A stretch of DNA of 64,000 nt, from NCBI RefSeq assembly GCF_901764995.1, contig NZ_CABFKI010000009.1:33726-97725 (forward strand), read 5' to 3'. This document shows, one piece after another, positions 18,589 through 25,932 of the stretch. The stretch is from Actinobacillus porcinus. Lineage in GTDB: Bacteria > Pseudomonadota > Gammaproteobacteria > Enterobacterales > Pasteurellaceae. The position numbers were made by a program, and so were the translations under genes. The notes under the pieces were generated by a model. The model saw only the letters and a list, made by a program, of their open reading frames with translations, was not told the origin of the DNA and made no database searches. How positions within the stretch are numbered: position 1 is the first letter of the stretch; each line of letters opens with the position of its first letter.

Positions 18589-18596
18589 GCTATAGA

Positions 18597-18619
18597 AAAA
18601 CCGCCCATGTGGCGGTTTT
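18597..18619. terminator. Bidirectional terminator between convergent hicB-like genes
   Basis: AAAACCGCC (18597-18605) pairs with GGCGGTTTT (18611-18619) over a 5-nt loop. It is placed between two converging genes. The same stem recurs at 62124-62146. Confidence 0.75.
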
Positions 18620-18622
18620 GTC

Positions 18623-19042
18623 TTAAGCGGGGTAAATGTAAAAATGCTTATTCAGCTTGCTAAAGGCTTTCTCAACAAATTCAACTTTAGTAGAGTGATT
18701 AAAGTCTAATAACCGATCGACCTGTGGCATATGAACATCCAACCGTCTTGCCATCTCTGCTTTACGCACGCCTTGCTTAATCATTTCATTAAGCAAGAAA
18801 ATTTTCATTGATTGCAAAACAGAAAGATCGACCGTATGTTGCCCTTCTTTGGGTTGGCTTGGCATAGGAATTTCACGTCTATCATCAAAATAAAATTCCA
18901 ATGCAGCTTCTAAGCCATCTTGTGCCTCAAGAAGTGCTTCATCAATATCATCGCCAACACTTGCCATTTCAGGAATATCAGGACAAGTAACGAGAAACGT
19001 CCCATTATCATCAGGGACAATCTCAACAGGATAACGTAACAT
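18623..19042 (-). CDS. hicB: HicB antitoxin
   Basis: This 139-residue antitoxin has an N-terminal partial RNase-H fold (MLRYPVEIVPDDNGTFLVTC, then PDIPEMASVGDDIDEALLEA). A C-terminal helix-turn-helix follows (GVRKAEMARRLDVHMPQVDR). It should neutralise HicA and repress the operon. It lies 42 bp downstream of hicA with AGGAG before the ATG, and a hairpin occupies the gap. This is the complete pair within the rplY island. Confidence 0.92.
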   Translation of the reverse strand: MLRYPVEIVPDDNGTFLVTCPDIPEMASVGDDIDEALLEAQDGLEAALEFYFDDRREIPMPSQPKEGQHTVDLSVLQSMKIFLLNEMIKQGVRKAEMARRLDVHMPQVDRLLDFNHSTKVEFVEKAFSKLNKHFYIYPA

Positions 19043-19058
19043 ATTTAATCTCCTAGAA

Positions 19059-19080
19059 AAGCCCCTCTTTCGAGGGACTT
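19059..19080 (-). terminator. Hairpin between hicA and hicB
   Basis: On the minus strand AAGTCCCTC and GAGGGGCTT pair (one mismatch) around GAAA and are followed by TTTCT, just before the hicB ribosome site. It looks like a weak terminator or mRNA-stability hairpin that would set the toxin-to-antitoxin ratio. Confidence 0.5.
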
Positions 19081-19084
19081 AATA

Positions 19085-19267
19085 TTATTTAAGATCTAAG
19101 TCTTTTTTGATCTTATTCACTAAACCGGTACCAATTTCTCTACTCCCATGATAAGGAAAAACAGATTGCTTACCGTTTAGTGTTACCTTTCGATGACTTC
19201 CGCGCTTATGTGGTTCAATTTTACACCCCTGCGCTAACAAGTATCTCAGGAACTCGCTGTATTTCAT
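19085..19267 (-). CDS. hicA: HicA mRNA interferase toxin
   Basis: This 60-residue dsRBD-like toxin has CKIEPHKRGSHRKVTLNGK (residues 15-33) with the conserved Gly-Ser-His of the catalytic motif. The HGSREIGTGLVNKIKKDL tail is typical of the family. A strong GGAGGT ribosome site precedes the ATG. Full length and intact catalytic His suggest an active toxin. It is the first gene of hicAB. Confidence 0.93.
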   Translation of the reverse strand: MKYSEFLRYLLAQGCKIEPHKRGSHRKVTLNGKQSVFPYHGSREIGTGLVNKIKKDLDLK

Positions 19268-19298
19268 AAGACCTCCTTATCAAAACAGCGAAATCATA

Positions 19299-19336
19299 AT
19301 ACAACTTTTTTGTTGTATTTGCAACATAATTGTTGT
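19299..19336 (-). promoter_or_regulatory. Tandem operators upstream of hicAB
   Basis: ATACAAC/GTTGTAT (19299-19305 and 19312-19318) and CAACA/TGTTG (19322-19335 region) are two adjacent inverted repeats sharing CAAC/GTTG half-sites, 30-70 bp upstream of hicA. They fit HicB autorepression. Between here and the right island end (to 19571) I see only an 11-codon ORF at about 19373 and no gene. Confidence 0.55.
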
Positions 19337-19566
19337 GTTTTTTGTTTTCAACGACAAAACAAGGAGTCCATTATGACAACTTTCAATAAAATCTTAACCC
19401 CAGTGTAAATGTCAAAAGACAACATCGGCAAATCATTCCAAGATATTATTATTGGGCTTATTTATAACTATATGAGAGAAATGGGAATGATTCAGGTGTG
19501 ATGATGGGAAAAGTTTCTATGAGAGGTCTTTTTTCTTTGTTTACTTGACCCTTTTACATACTAAAA

Positions 19567-19647
19567 AAACGTTCCGAAACTATTTTTTAAAATATTGATA
19601 AATAAGACTTAAATAATCAAAATTTTAATAATAATTTCGGAACGTTT
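19567..19647. repeat. Inverted TTCCGAAA sites inside the right island end
   Basis: AAACGTTCCGAAA (19567-19579) and TTTCGGAACGTTT (19635-19647) form a perfect 13-bp inverted repeat around AT-rich DNA. The core matches the paired TTCCGAAAC sites at 14678-14706. The four copies flank the island symmetrically and are candidate arm-type recombinase sites. Confidence 0.55.
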
Positions 19648-19675
19648 ATTGGCTGTAAACCCTTATAAATCAGGG

Positions 19676-19694
19676 ATTACGCACGTTTAAAGTC
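19676..19694. repeat. att-like direct repeat, rplY copy
   Basis: This overlaps the last codons and stop of intact rplY and matches 14585-14603 at 18 of 19 positions in the same orientation. It probably marks the recombination site used by the island. Confidence 0.7.
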
Positions 19695-19964
19695 GATATG
19701 AACTAATTTTGGTTTGAATGGGTGACGTTGCATTGCTTGAACTTTAACTGCAACTTCTTTGCCTTCGATAACCAATGTGATCACGTCTGAATAGAAAGAA
19801 TCGTGAACTTGTGCGTTGTTTAATTCATCGTGGCTTAACACGATTGAAACCGGTGCTTCTTTACCACCGTAAACGATAGCAGGGATTTGACCATTGTGAC
19901 GCAGGCGGCGGCTCGCACCCTTACCTTGCGCTGTACGAACTTCAGCGTTAAATTTAAATGCCAT
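19677..19964 (-). CDS. rplY: 50S ribosomal protein L25
   Basis: The start at 19964 gives 95 residues ([20 protein letters not shown] and so on), the normal length of short L25 that binds 5S rRNA. An upstream in-frame extension to 20141 is not conserved. The C-terminus HIDFKRA is encoded by the att-like repeat, so the island left the gene intact. The transcript now runs into the island instead of its likely original terminator at 14526-14553. Confidence 0.96.
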   Translation of the reverse strand: MAFKFNAEVRTAQGKGASRRLRHNGQIPAIVYGGKEAPVSIVLSHDELNNAQVHDSFYSDVITLVIEGKEVAVKVQAMQRHPFKPKLVHIDFKRA

Positions 19965-20154
19965 GTTAATTTTCTCTTTAAGTAAGATTAAGATAGACAG
20001 AAATTGCAGGCGACCCAGCAATTTCCCATAATTCGCTCGATAACATATCGAGAGACGCGGATTATAATGAATTATCACATTAAATGCAAATTTAAACTGG
20101 TAATTTAAGGCGATAAAAGGCAAAATAGGCGACAATTTCATTTCAGAGGTTGTT

Positions 20155-20775
20155 ATGGATTTATTAGTTAGTTTTTTTACTGATTACGGCTATTGGGCTG
20201 TGCTTTTTGTGCTTATTATTTGTGGTTTTGGTGTTCCTATCCCTGAAGATATTACGCTCGTTTCAGGGGGGATTATTGCTGGGCTTTATCCTGAAAGTAT
20301 CAATGTGCATATTATGCTTGCTGTGTCTATGCTTGGTGTTTTAGCCGGTGATAGCACAATGTATTGGTTAGGGCGAATTTATGGCGTAAAAATTCTACGT
20401 TTCCGTCCAATGCGTAAAATTCTTACTTTACAACGCTTACGTATGGTGCGCGAGAAATTTGATAAATATGGCAACCGCGTATTATTTGTAGCACGTTTTT
20501 TACCCGGTTTACGTGCGCCAATTTATATGGTTTCAGGTATTACGCGCCGTGTAAGTTATATCCGCTTCTTGGTATTGGATTTCTTCGCAGCCATTATTTC
20601 CGTGCCAATTTGGGTTTATTTGGGCGAGCATGGTGCTAATAACCGTGAATGGTTAGCAGAACAAATCAAAACAGGGCAGTCAGGCATTTATGTCATCATC
20701 GGCTTAGTTGCGGCATTTGTTGGCTGGAAAGTTTACAAAGCGCGCAAAGAGAAAAATACCCACAAGTCCCATTAA
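20155..20775 (+). CDS. DedA-family inner-membrane protein
   Basis: This 206-residue membrane protein has a re-entrant-type N-terminal motif [17 protein letters not shown] (residues 23-39), [12 protein letters not shown] (about 62-73) and the signature [14 protein letters not shown] (about 111-124). These are hallmarks of DedA/VTT proteins that act as lipid (undecaprenyl phosphate or phospholipid) flippases. At least four hydrophobic segments are visible. It is divergent from rplY. Which paralogue it represents cannot be decided. Confidence 0.9.
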   Translation: MDLLVSFFTDYGYWAVLFVLIICGFGVPIPEDITLVSGGIIAGLYPESINVHIMLAVSMLGVLAGDSTMYWLGRIYGVKILRFRPMRKILTLQRLRMVREKFDKYGNRVLFVARFLPGLRAPIYMVSGITRRVSYIRFLVLDFFAAIISVPIWVYLGEHGANNREWLAEQIKTGQSGIYVIIGLVAAFVGWKVYKARKEKNTHKSH

Positions 20776-20804
20776 TTTCAATATTTTGTCGCCACTGCGT
20801 AGTG

Positions 20805-20894
20805 CTGAAATTAGGGTTGGTAAGCCTGTTGAACCATGGTTGGTGAGCCTGTCGAACCACAAGAAATTTCAGCCTATTTCCACACAAGACTTAC
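20805..20894. repeat. Structured repeat, degenerate copy A
   Basis: CTGAAATT...AATTTCAG (20805-20872) encloses two tandem variants of GGTTGGTGAGCCTGTCGAAC, followed by CACAAGACTTAC without its pairing arm. It is a partial copy of the element found complete at 54391-54502 and 62683-62781. Confidence 0.65.
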
Positions 20895-20905
20895 TAAGAT
20901 AAACG

Positions 20906-21694
20906 ATGGCATTTTTTGATACACATACCCATTTAGACTATCTTCATCAATTTACCCAAGAACCCTTGGAAAATTTAGTGCAAAATGCACTTTCCGCAGG
21001 CGTAGAAAAAATGCTTGTTGTGGCAGTATTGCAACGAGATTTTGAAACGATAAAAAATCTCACCGCGCTTTTTCCTGAACATTTACGCTATGGATTAGGC
21101 TTACATCCTCTTTATATCAAAGAGCATATATTGACGGATTTGGATGTATTGGAACAATATCTGTCACAACGTCACGTAAATTTAACCGCAGTAGCAGAAA
21201 TTGGCTTAGAGCGCGCCATACCTGAATTAACAGCAGAGCTAGTTTGGAAAAAACAATGCCAATTTTTTGAAGCGCAATTATATTTGGCAAAACAATATCA
21301 GTTGCCGGTGAATTTACATAGCCGCAAAACCCACGACCAACTTTTTACTTTTTTAAAGCGCATTGACGTAGCCCAAAAAGGCGTGGTACATGGCTTTGCC
21401 GGCAGTTATGACCAAGCCAAACGCTTTGTGGATTTAGGTTATAAAATCGGTGTGGGTGGCACAATTACCTACGAACGTGCCAATAAAACAAGACAAGCGA
21501 TAAGCAAACTTCCCTTAGATGCTTTATTGCTTGAAACCGACAGCCCGGATATGCCAGTTTTTGGTTTTCAAGGACAACCAAACCGCCCAGAACGAATTAC
21601 CAATGTATTCCAAGCGTTATGCGAATTACGAACTGAAAGTCCTGAACAAATTCAAGAAACCATTTGGCACAATTCCATTGATTTATTTGGTTAA
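20906..21694 (+). CDS. yjjV: TatD-family metal-dependent hydrolase YjjV
   Basis: The 262-residue TIM-barrel protein has the metal-binding DTHTHLDY (5-12), EIGLE around residue 97, NLHSR near 138, VVHGFAG near 157 and LLETDSPD near 208, all as in TatD nucleases. It most resembles YjjV. It converges on nrdG and overlaps its end by 4 bp. The substrate is uncertain: DNase activity is known for TatD, less so for YjjV. Confidence 0.9.
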   Translation: MAFFDTHTHLDYLHQFTQEPLENLVQNALSAGVEKMLVVAVLQRDFETIKNLTALFPEHLRYGLGLHPLYIKEHILTDLDVLEQYLSQRHVNLTAVAEIGLERAIPELTAELVWKKQCQFFEAQLYLAKQYQLPVNLHSRKTHDQLFTFLKRIDVAQKGVVHGFAGSYDQAKRFVDLGYKIGVGGTITYERANKTRQAISKLPLDALLLETDSPDMPVFGFQGQPNRPERITNVFQALCELRTESPEQIQETIWHNSIDLFG

Positions 21695-22191
21695 AACATT
21701 GGTGTAAAAGCAATAGATTGACCATTGTTGGTTACTCGATAAACTTTCTGATTTGCCGACCCGCGCCAAATTAAGGCCGGATCGGCTTTTTCTTGCTCAA
21801 ATTTACCATCAATAATCACATCAATATAAGGCAACATTTGCTGTTGCAACGCATTCAATTCATCAATTTTATAGCCTGTCCAAACCCAAATATCTTTATC
21901 AGGACACTCGCGTTTAACACGTTGCACCAAAGGCAATAAGGTTTCAATATTGTTAGGATGCATGGGATCACCGCCTGAAAGGGTTAAACCTTGACGTTTA
22001 ATCCGCGTATCCTTTAAATCTTTGATAATTTGTGCTTCCATTGCAGCATCAAATTTCACACCGGCGGAAAATGACCAGCTTTTTTGGTTATAGCAACCTT
22101 TACAGCCGTGGGTACAGCCGCTGACAAAAAGTGTACAACGTGTGCCTTCGCCGTTGATAATGTCGACCGGGTAGTATTGGAGGTAGTTCAT
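21691..22191 (-). CDS. nrdG: Anaerobic ribonucleotide reductase activating enzyme
   Basis: The 166-residue radical-SAM enzyme has SGCTHGCKGCYN (about residues 24-35) providing the CxxxCxxC iron-sulphur ligands, and TLSGGDPM near 70. It generates the glycyl radical on NrdD. It lies downstream of nrdD on the same strand, separated by 338 bp largely filled by an inverted-repeat element that may affect its expression. Confidence 0.96.
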   Translation of the reverse strand: MNYLQYYPVDIINGEGTRCTLFVSGCTHGCKGCYNQKSWSFSAGVKFDAAMEAQIIKDLKDTRIKRQGLTLSGGDPMHPNNIETLLPLVQRVKRECPDKDIWVWTGYKIDELNALQQQMLPYIDVIIDGKFEQEKADPALIWRGSANQKVYRVTNNGQSIAFTPMF

Positions 22192-22216
22192 AGTGTTTGT
22201 TAAGTTATATCGTAAA

Positions 22217-22520
22217 CCTACTTTTCTTTACTCGTGTAAAGAAAAGTAGGCAAAAGAAACACGCCCCGATTTTGTCGCTTTTTCCTTTTTTACCATTGAT
22301 TTTCTTCACGCTAAATTCCTAAACTCGCTTCGCTCAAACAGACGGAATTTAGCTAAAAATCAATGGTAAAAAAGGGCGCCAAAGACGGGGACCCCATTTT
22401 TATCGAGCACTTAATTAAAAGCGCGGTTATAATTTTTAATATCTGAATTAGTTATTTTTAGAAAACAAGGCAAATCGGGGCGTGTTCTTTGGTTACTTTC
22501 TTGCACGAGCAAGAAAGTAA
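22217..22520. repeat. MITE-like inverted-repeat element between nrdD and nrdG
   Basis: The left end carries hairpin CCTACTTTTCTTTAC/GTAAAGAAAAGTAGG (22217-22250) and AACACGCCCCGATTT. The right end carries AAATCGGGGCGTGTT (22472-22486) and hairpin TTACTTTCTTGC/GCAAGAAAGTAA (22493-22520). A further inner pair TACCATTGATTTT/AAAATCAATGGTA flanks a central arm. This fills the nrdD-nrdG gap, with no coding sequence. Related hairpins are widespread in proteobacterial intergenic DNA, in my recollection. Confidence 0.65.
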
Positions 22521-22529
22521 CATAACACC

Positions 22530-24656
22530 TCACATATGCTTCACTCTGCGTTTTACTTCTTCCTGTTTACCGGGGTTAAACGGTCGCGCATCAGGGCTGC
22601 CGAGATAACCGCAAACTCGGCGTGTGACCGATACTTTTTCGCTATCGTGATTGCCGCATTTCGGGCAAGTGAAGCCTTTGCTGGTACATTCAAATTCCCC
22701 TGTAAAGCCACATTCATAACATTCGTCAATCGGCGTATTTGTACCGTAATAAGGCACGCGGTCATAGGCATAATCCCAAACATCTTCTAAGGCTTTTAAA
22801 TTATGTTGCACATTCGGGTATTCGCCATAGCAAATAAAACCACCGCTTGCCAACGCAGGATAAGGCATTTCAAAGTCCAATTTATCGTATGGATTGACTT
22901 TTTTCTCTACATCCAAATGATAACTGTTGGTGTAGTAGCCTTTATCTGTCACGCCATCAATCACGCCAAATTGTTTCGTATCCAAACGACAGAAGCGGTC
23001 GCAAAGATTTTCGCTTGGGGTAGAGTAAAGGCTAAACGCGTAGCCTGTTTCCGCCGCCCAAGCTTTTGTCGCTTGGCTTAAGCGTTCCACAATTTTTAGG
23101 GCTTTTTCACGCAAAATCTCGCTATCAAACACATGACCTTGATGATAAAGGGCGTTAATGGTTTCATGGATGCCGATATAGCCTAAAGAAATGGACGCAC
23201 GTCCGTTTTTGAAAATATCCGCCACATAATCATCGGCTTTCAAACGCACACCACAAGCCCCTTCCATATAAAGAATTGGTGCAACGCGCGCTTTGGTATT
23301 TTCAAGGCGGGCAATTCGTGTCATTAAGGCTTTCTTCGCTATCTGTAAGCGTTGATCCAAGATTTCAAAGAAACGTTGTTCATCTTGATGCGCTTCTAAG
23401 GCAATGCGCGGTAAATTCAAACTTACCACCCCTAAATTGTTGCGCCCATCATGAATTTCCTGCCCATTTTCTTCGTATTTTCCTAAGAAACTACGACAGC
23501 CCATGGGGGCTTTAAACGACCCTGTCACTTTAACCACTTGGTCATAATTCAAAATATCAGGATACATTCGTTTTGACGCACATTCTAAGGCTAATTTTTT
23601 AATATCATAATTCGGATCTGTCGGGGATTGGTTGACGCCTTTTTTAATAGTAAACACAAGTTTTGGGAACACCGGTGTTTTATGATTTTTACCTAAACCA
23701 CAAAGACGATTTTTCAAAATAGAACGCTGAATTAACCGCGCTTGCCAACTCAATCCCAACCCAAAACCAAATGTCACAAAGGGTGTTTGACCATTGGCAG
23801 TGTGTAGGGTGTTCACTTCATATTCCAAGGATTGAAAAGCGTCATAACATTCTTTCTCAATCATCGCGTCAGCATAGGCTTTTGCATCGGAAATTTGCCA
23901 TTGTTCTGCCGTTTTTAGCAGTTTTTCGTAGCTAATTTGCACATAAGGGGCAAGGACTTCATCAATACGATTAATGGTGGTACCGCCATAAATATGGCTT
24001 GCCACTTGTGCAATAATTTGAGCCGTAACGGCTGTTGCCGTACCGATAGATTTAGGCGGTTCAATTTCTGCATTACCCATTTTAAAACCCTGAGTAAGCA
24101 TGCCTTTTAAATCCACCAACATACAATTAAACATCGGGAAAAAGGGCGCGTAATCTAAATCGTGGTAGTGAATTTCGCCACGTTCATGGGCTTCTACCAC
24201 ATCTTTTGGCAACAAATATTGCTTCGCGTAATGTTTTGCCACAATCCCCGCCAATAAATCGCGCTGAGTAGGGATGACCTTAGCGTCTTTGTTGGCATTT
24301 TCATTCAACACCGCCATATTGGTTTGTTCAATTAACCCTTCAATTTCTTTGGTTAATTTGCTACGTTTTTCTCGCGATAAATCGCGATCGTGGCGATATT
24401 CAATATAAGCACGCGCCACCTGCGGATATGCGCTCGCCATTAATTTATTTTCCACAATCTGTTGGATATGGCTAATATCAATTTCTTGGCTGTAACGGTT
24501 AAAAATATCCTCAAAAACCTGTTGAGCAATATGATGATAATAACGCTCATCTTCCACCAAAACCGCTTTCGCTGCTTTTTTGATCGCATTAATAATGCGT
24601 TGAATTTCAAAACTCGCGCGCGCTCCATCGCGTTTGATAACGTAGAATGAAGACAT
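22530..24656 (-). CDS. nrdD: Anaerobic (class III) ribonucleoside-triphosphate reductase
   Basis: The 708-residue enzyme reduces NTPs to dNTPs anaerobically. An N-terminal ATP-cone (FYVIKRDGARASFEIQRI) is followed by the catalytic barrel. The C-terminus has a zinc site (CYECG, CPKCG) and RRVCGYLG with the glycyl-radical glycine near residue 683. Candidate NrdR boxes lie upstream. With nrdG it forms the anaerobic dNTP supply. Confidence 0.97.
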   Translation of the reverse strand: MSSFYVIKRDGARASFEIQRIINAIKKAAKAVLVEDERYYHHIAQQVFEDIFNRYSQEIDISHIQQIVENKLMASAYPQVARAYIEYRHDRDLSREKRSKLTKEIEGLIEQTNMAVLNENANKDAKVIPTQRDLLAGIVAKHYAKQYLLPKDVVEAHERGEIHYHDLDYAPFFPMFNCMLVDLKGMLTQGFKMGNAEIEPPKSIGTATAVTAQIIAQVASHIYGGTTINRIDEVLAPYVQISYEKLLKTAEQWQISDAKAYADAMIEKECYDAFQSLEYEVNTLHTANGQTPFVTFGFGLGLSWQARLIQRSILKNRLCGLGKNHKTPVFPKLVFTIKKGVNQSPTDPNYDIKKLALECASKRMYPDILNYDQVVKVTGSFKAPMGCRSFLGKYEENGQEIHDGRNNLGVVSLNLPRIALEAHQDEQRFFEILDQRLQIAKKALMTRIARLENTKARVAPILYMEGACGVRLKADDYVADIFKNGRASISLGYIGIHETINALYHQGHVFDSEILREKALKIVERLSQATKAWAAETGYAFSLYSTPSENLCDRFCRLDTKQFGVIDGVTDKGYYTNSYHLDVEKKVNPYDKLDFEMPYPALASGGFICYGEYPNVQHNLKALEDVWDYAYDRVPYYGTNTPIDECYECGFTGEFECTSKGFTCPKCGNHDSEKVSVTRRVCGYLGSPDARPFNPGKQEEVKRRVKHM

Positions 24657-24664
24657 AATGATTA

Positions 24665-24710
24665 CCTATATGTTGTGTTTTTAAAATTTAATGCGCACTA
24701 TATATAGATT
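24665..24710 (-). promoter_or_regulatory. Pair of NrdR-box-like sites upstream of nrdD
   Basis: ACACAACATATAGGT (complement of 24665-24679) and GCACTATATATAGAT (24696-24710) both resemble the NrdR consensus ACACWATATATWGTGT. Their centres are 31 bp apart, the spacing usual for paired NrdR boxes. They imply repression of nrdDG when dATP is plentiful. Confidence 0.55.
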
Positions 24711-24843
24711 TGTTTTTTATATCAACCCTAAAAAATGTAGAACAAATCACTAAATAGGCAAATTTATGCTAACTAAAGGCACAAGATATTGTGTTAGAGC
24801 CTAGGTTTAATACGGTTTTACCAAATTTTGATATTCATCTGCA

Positions 24844-24880
24844 AAGTGCGGTGAAAATTTTTTATTTTTTCACCGCACTT
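24844..24880. repeat. Inverted uptake-signal pair
   Basis: AAGTGCGGTGAAAA (24844-24857) and its complement (24867-24880) form a strong hairpin. It lies between the divergent nrdD and methyltransferase genes, so a role in ending either gene is unlikely. Confidence 0.7.
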
Positions 24881-24936
24881 GATGAATGTCTAACATGTTA
24901 TAATGCGCACAATGATTTATACAAAAGGAACTTATT

Positions 24937-25797
24937 ATGCAAACTTATTTAAAAGATTTACGCTGGGGACGGTTTAACCTTATTGAAGGGGATTTTATCA
25001 GCGAAATTGCATCCTGCTATGGCGAATGGTCTGAAGCAGAAGTGATGATTTTTAAGTTGTTACTTTCCGATACATCAAATGTAATTGAAGTGGGATCGAA
25101 TATTGGTATGCATGCGGTTCCTTTATCTAAATTTGCGTCCCAAGGAAAAGTACTTTGTTTTGAACCCCAACGCATTATTTTTCAGCAACTTTGCTGTAAT
25201 TTAGCATTAAATAATTTGATCAATGTAGAAAGTTACCGTTTAGGCGTTAGCGATCAGAATACAAAAGCGTGGATTGAAACCAGTGATTATAGTCAACCTT
25301 GGAACTATGGCAGTTTTTCTATTGATAAAGGATTTAGTACTGAAAGTCATTTCCAAGGAAAAATCCTAAAAGAAGAAATTGGCATTGTTAAATTAGATGA
25401 TTTTGCACCAGTGCAACGCTTAGCCTCCCTTGATTTATTAAAAATTGATGCAGAAGGTTTTGATCTTCGTGTACTCAACGGTGCCAAAGAAACCATAAAA
25501 CGTGCACAACCTGCTATTTTCATTGAATCTCATTACGCATCCGCTAACGGTATTTTAGATTATCTTCGTCAGATAAATTATCAGGCTTATTGGGTGATTT
25601 CTGATCGTTATCAGGAAAATAATTTTTATCAATCACCGCGTAGAGAGAATGGCTTTGATATAAATTTATTGGCAATTCCATCTTCTTGGAACTACACTGC
25701 TACAGAACAGAACAGAACAGAACAGAACAGAACAGAACAGAACAGAACAGAACAGAACAGAACAGAACAATTTTATTCCAACTCATATCTCATTTAA
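24937..25797 (+). CDS. FkbM-family SAM-dependent methyltransferase with repeat-controlled C-terminus
   Basis: The SAM-binding motif VIEVGSNIGMHAVPL (residues 47-61), CFEPQ (about 74-78) and LLKIDAEGFD (about 168-177) define an FkbM-type methyltransferase, often acting on glycans or secondary metabolites. The last 31 residues include four TEQNR repeats encoded by an AACAG tract, then an 11-residue tail. Loss of one 5-bp unit (or gain of two) would instead read through LFQLISHLKPAESAADLMNH to a stop at 25854, which looks like the more natural end. AAGGAAC precedes the ATG. The substrate is unknown; a surface glycan is plausible. Confidence 0.82.
   Translation: MQTYLKDLRWGRFNLIEGDFISEIASCYGEWSEAEVMIFKLLLSDTSNVIEVGSNIGMHAVPLSKFASQGKVLCFEPQRIIFQQLCCNLALNNLINVESYRLGVSDQNTKAWIETSDYSQPWNYGSFSIDKGFSTESHFQGKILKEEIGIVKLDDFAPVQRLASLDLLKIDAEGFDLRVLNGAKETIKRAQPAIFIESHYASANGILDYLRQINYQAYWVISDRYQENNFYQSPRRENGFDINLLAIPSSWNYTATEQNRTEQNRTEQNRTEQNRTEQFYSNSYLI
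25702..25769 (+). repeat. Pentanucleotide tract (AACAG), 12 full units
   Basis: Twelve perfect AACAG units (25706-25765) with partial units on each side lie inside the methyltransferase gene. The unit is not a multiple of three, so slipped-strand changes shift the downstream frame. Confidence 0.95.
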
Positions 25798-25877
25798 AAC
25801 CAGCAGAATCAGCGGCTGATTTAATGAATCATATCCCCAAAATTTGTTTGTCATAAAGCGCATCATGTATGAAAAAT

Positions 25878-25905
25878 AACCTAGCACGAGCAGTGCTAGG
25901 TTTGT
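25878..25905. terminator. CCTAGCAC-type hairpin between convergent genes
   Basis: AACCTAGCAC (25878-25887) pairs with GTGCTAGGTT (25893-25902) around GAGCA, followed by TGTTT. It lies between the methyltransferase and the convergent ttcA. Near-identical hairpins occur at 48935 and 50960. Confidence 0.65.
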
Positions 25906-25932
25906 TTGATATTAGGCAGTTTGCTCTACCCA

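Larger units (their letters stand above)
14585..19694. mobile_element. Degraded prophage/integrative island at the 3' end of rplY
   Basis: About 5.1 kb bounded by a 19-bp direct repeat (ATTACGCACGTTTRAAGTC, one mismatch) that is the rplY 3' end. Four copies of TTCCGAAA(C) lie just inside the two ends. Contents are phage remnants (gpJ-like tail protein, band 7 protein, DUF6378-type protein), uncharacterised small genes and hicAB. No integrase gene is recognisable, so the element is probably immobile. Gene strands switch and several genes are truncated at internal junctions, indicating repeated deletion and rearrangement. Confidence 0.75.

Noticed and set aside
14777..19267. Complete, inducible prophage
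   Set aside because: No integrase, terminase, capsid or lysis gene is recognisable, and the tail genes are fragments.
19965..20141. Upstream extension of L25
   Set aside because: Conserved L25 begins MAFKF at 19964, and the extension is AT-rich promoter DNA.
22536..23515. Plus-strand ORFs over nrdD
   Set aside because: Shadow frames of a strongly conserved gene without ribosome sites or motifs.
24844..24880. Uptake-signal hairpin as terminator of nrdD or the methyltransferase gene
   Set aside because: It lies upstream of both divergent genes, so it cannot end either transcript.
25702..25769. AACAG array as CRISPR or structural repeat
   Set aside because: Units are 5 bp without spacers and lie inside a reading frame; this is a simple-sequence contingency tract.
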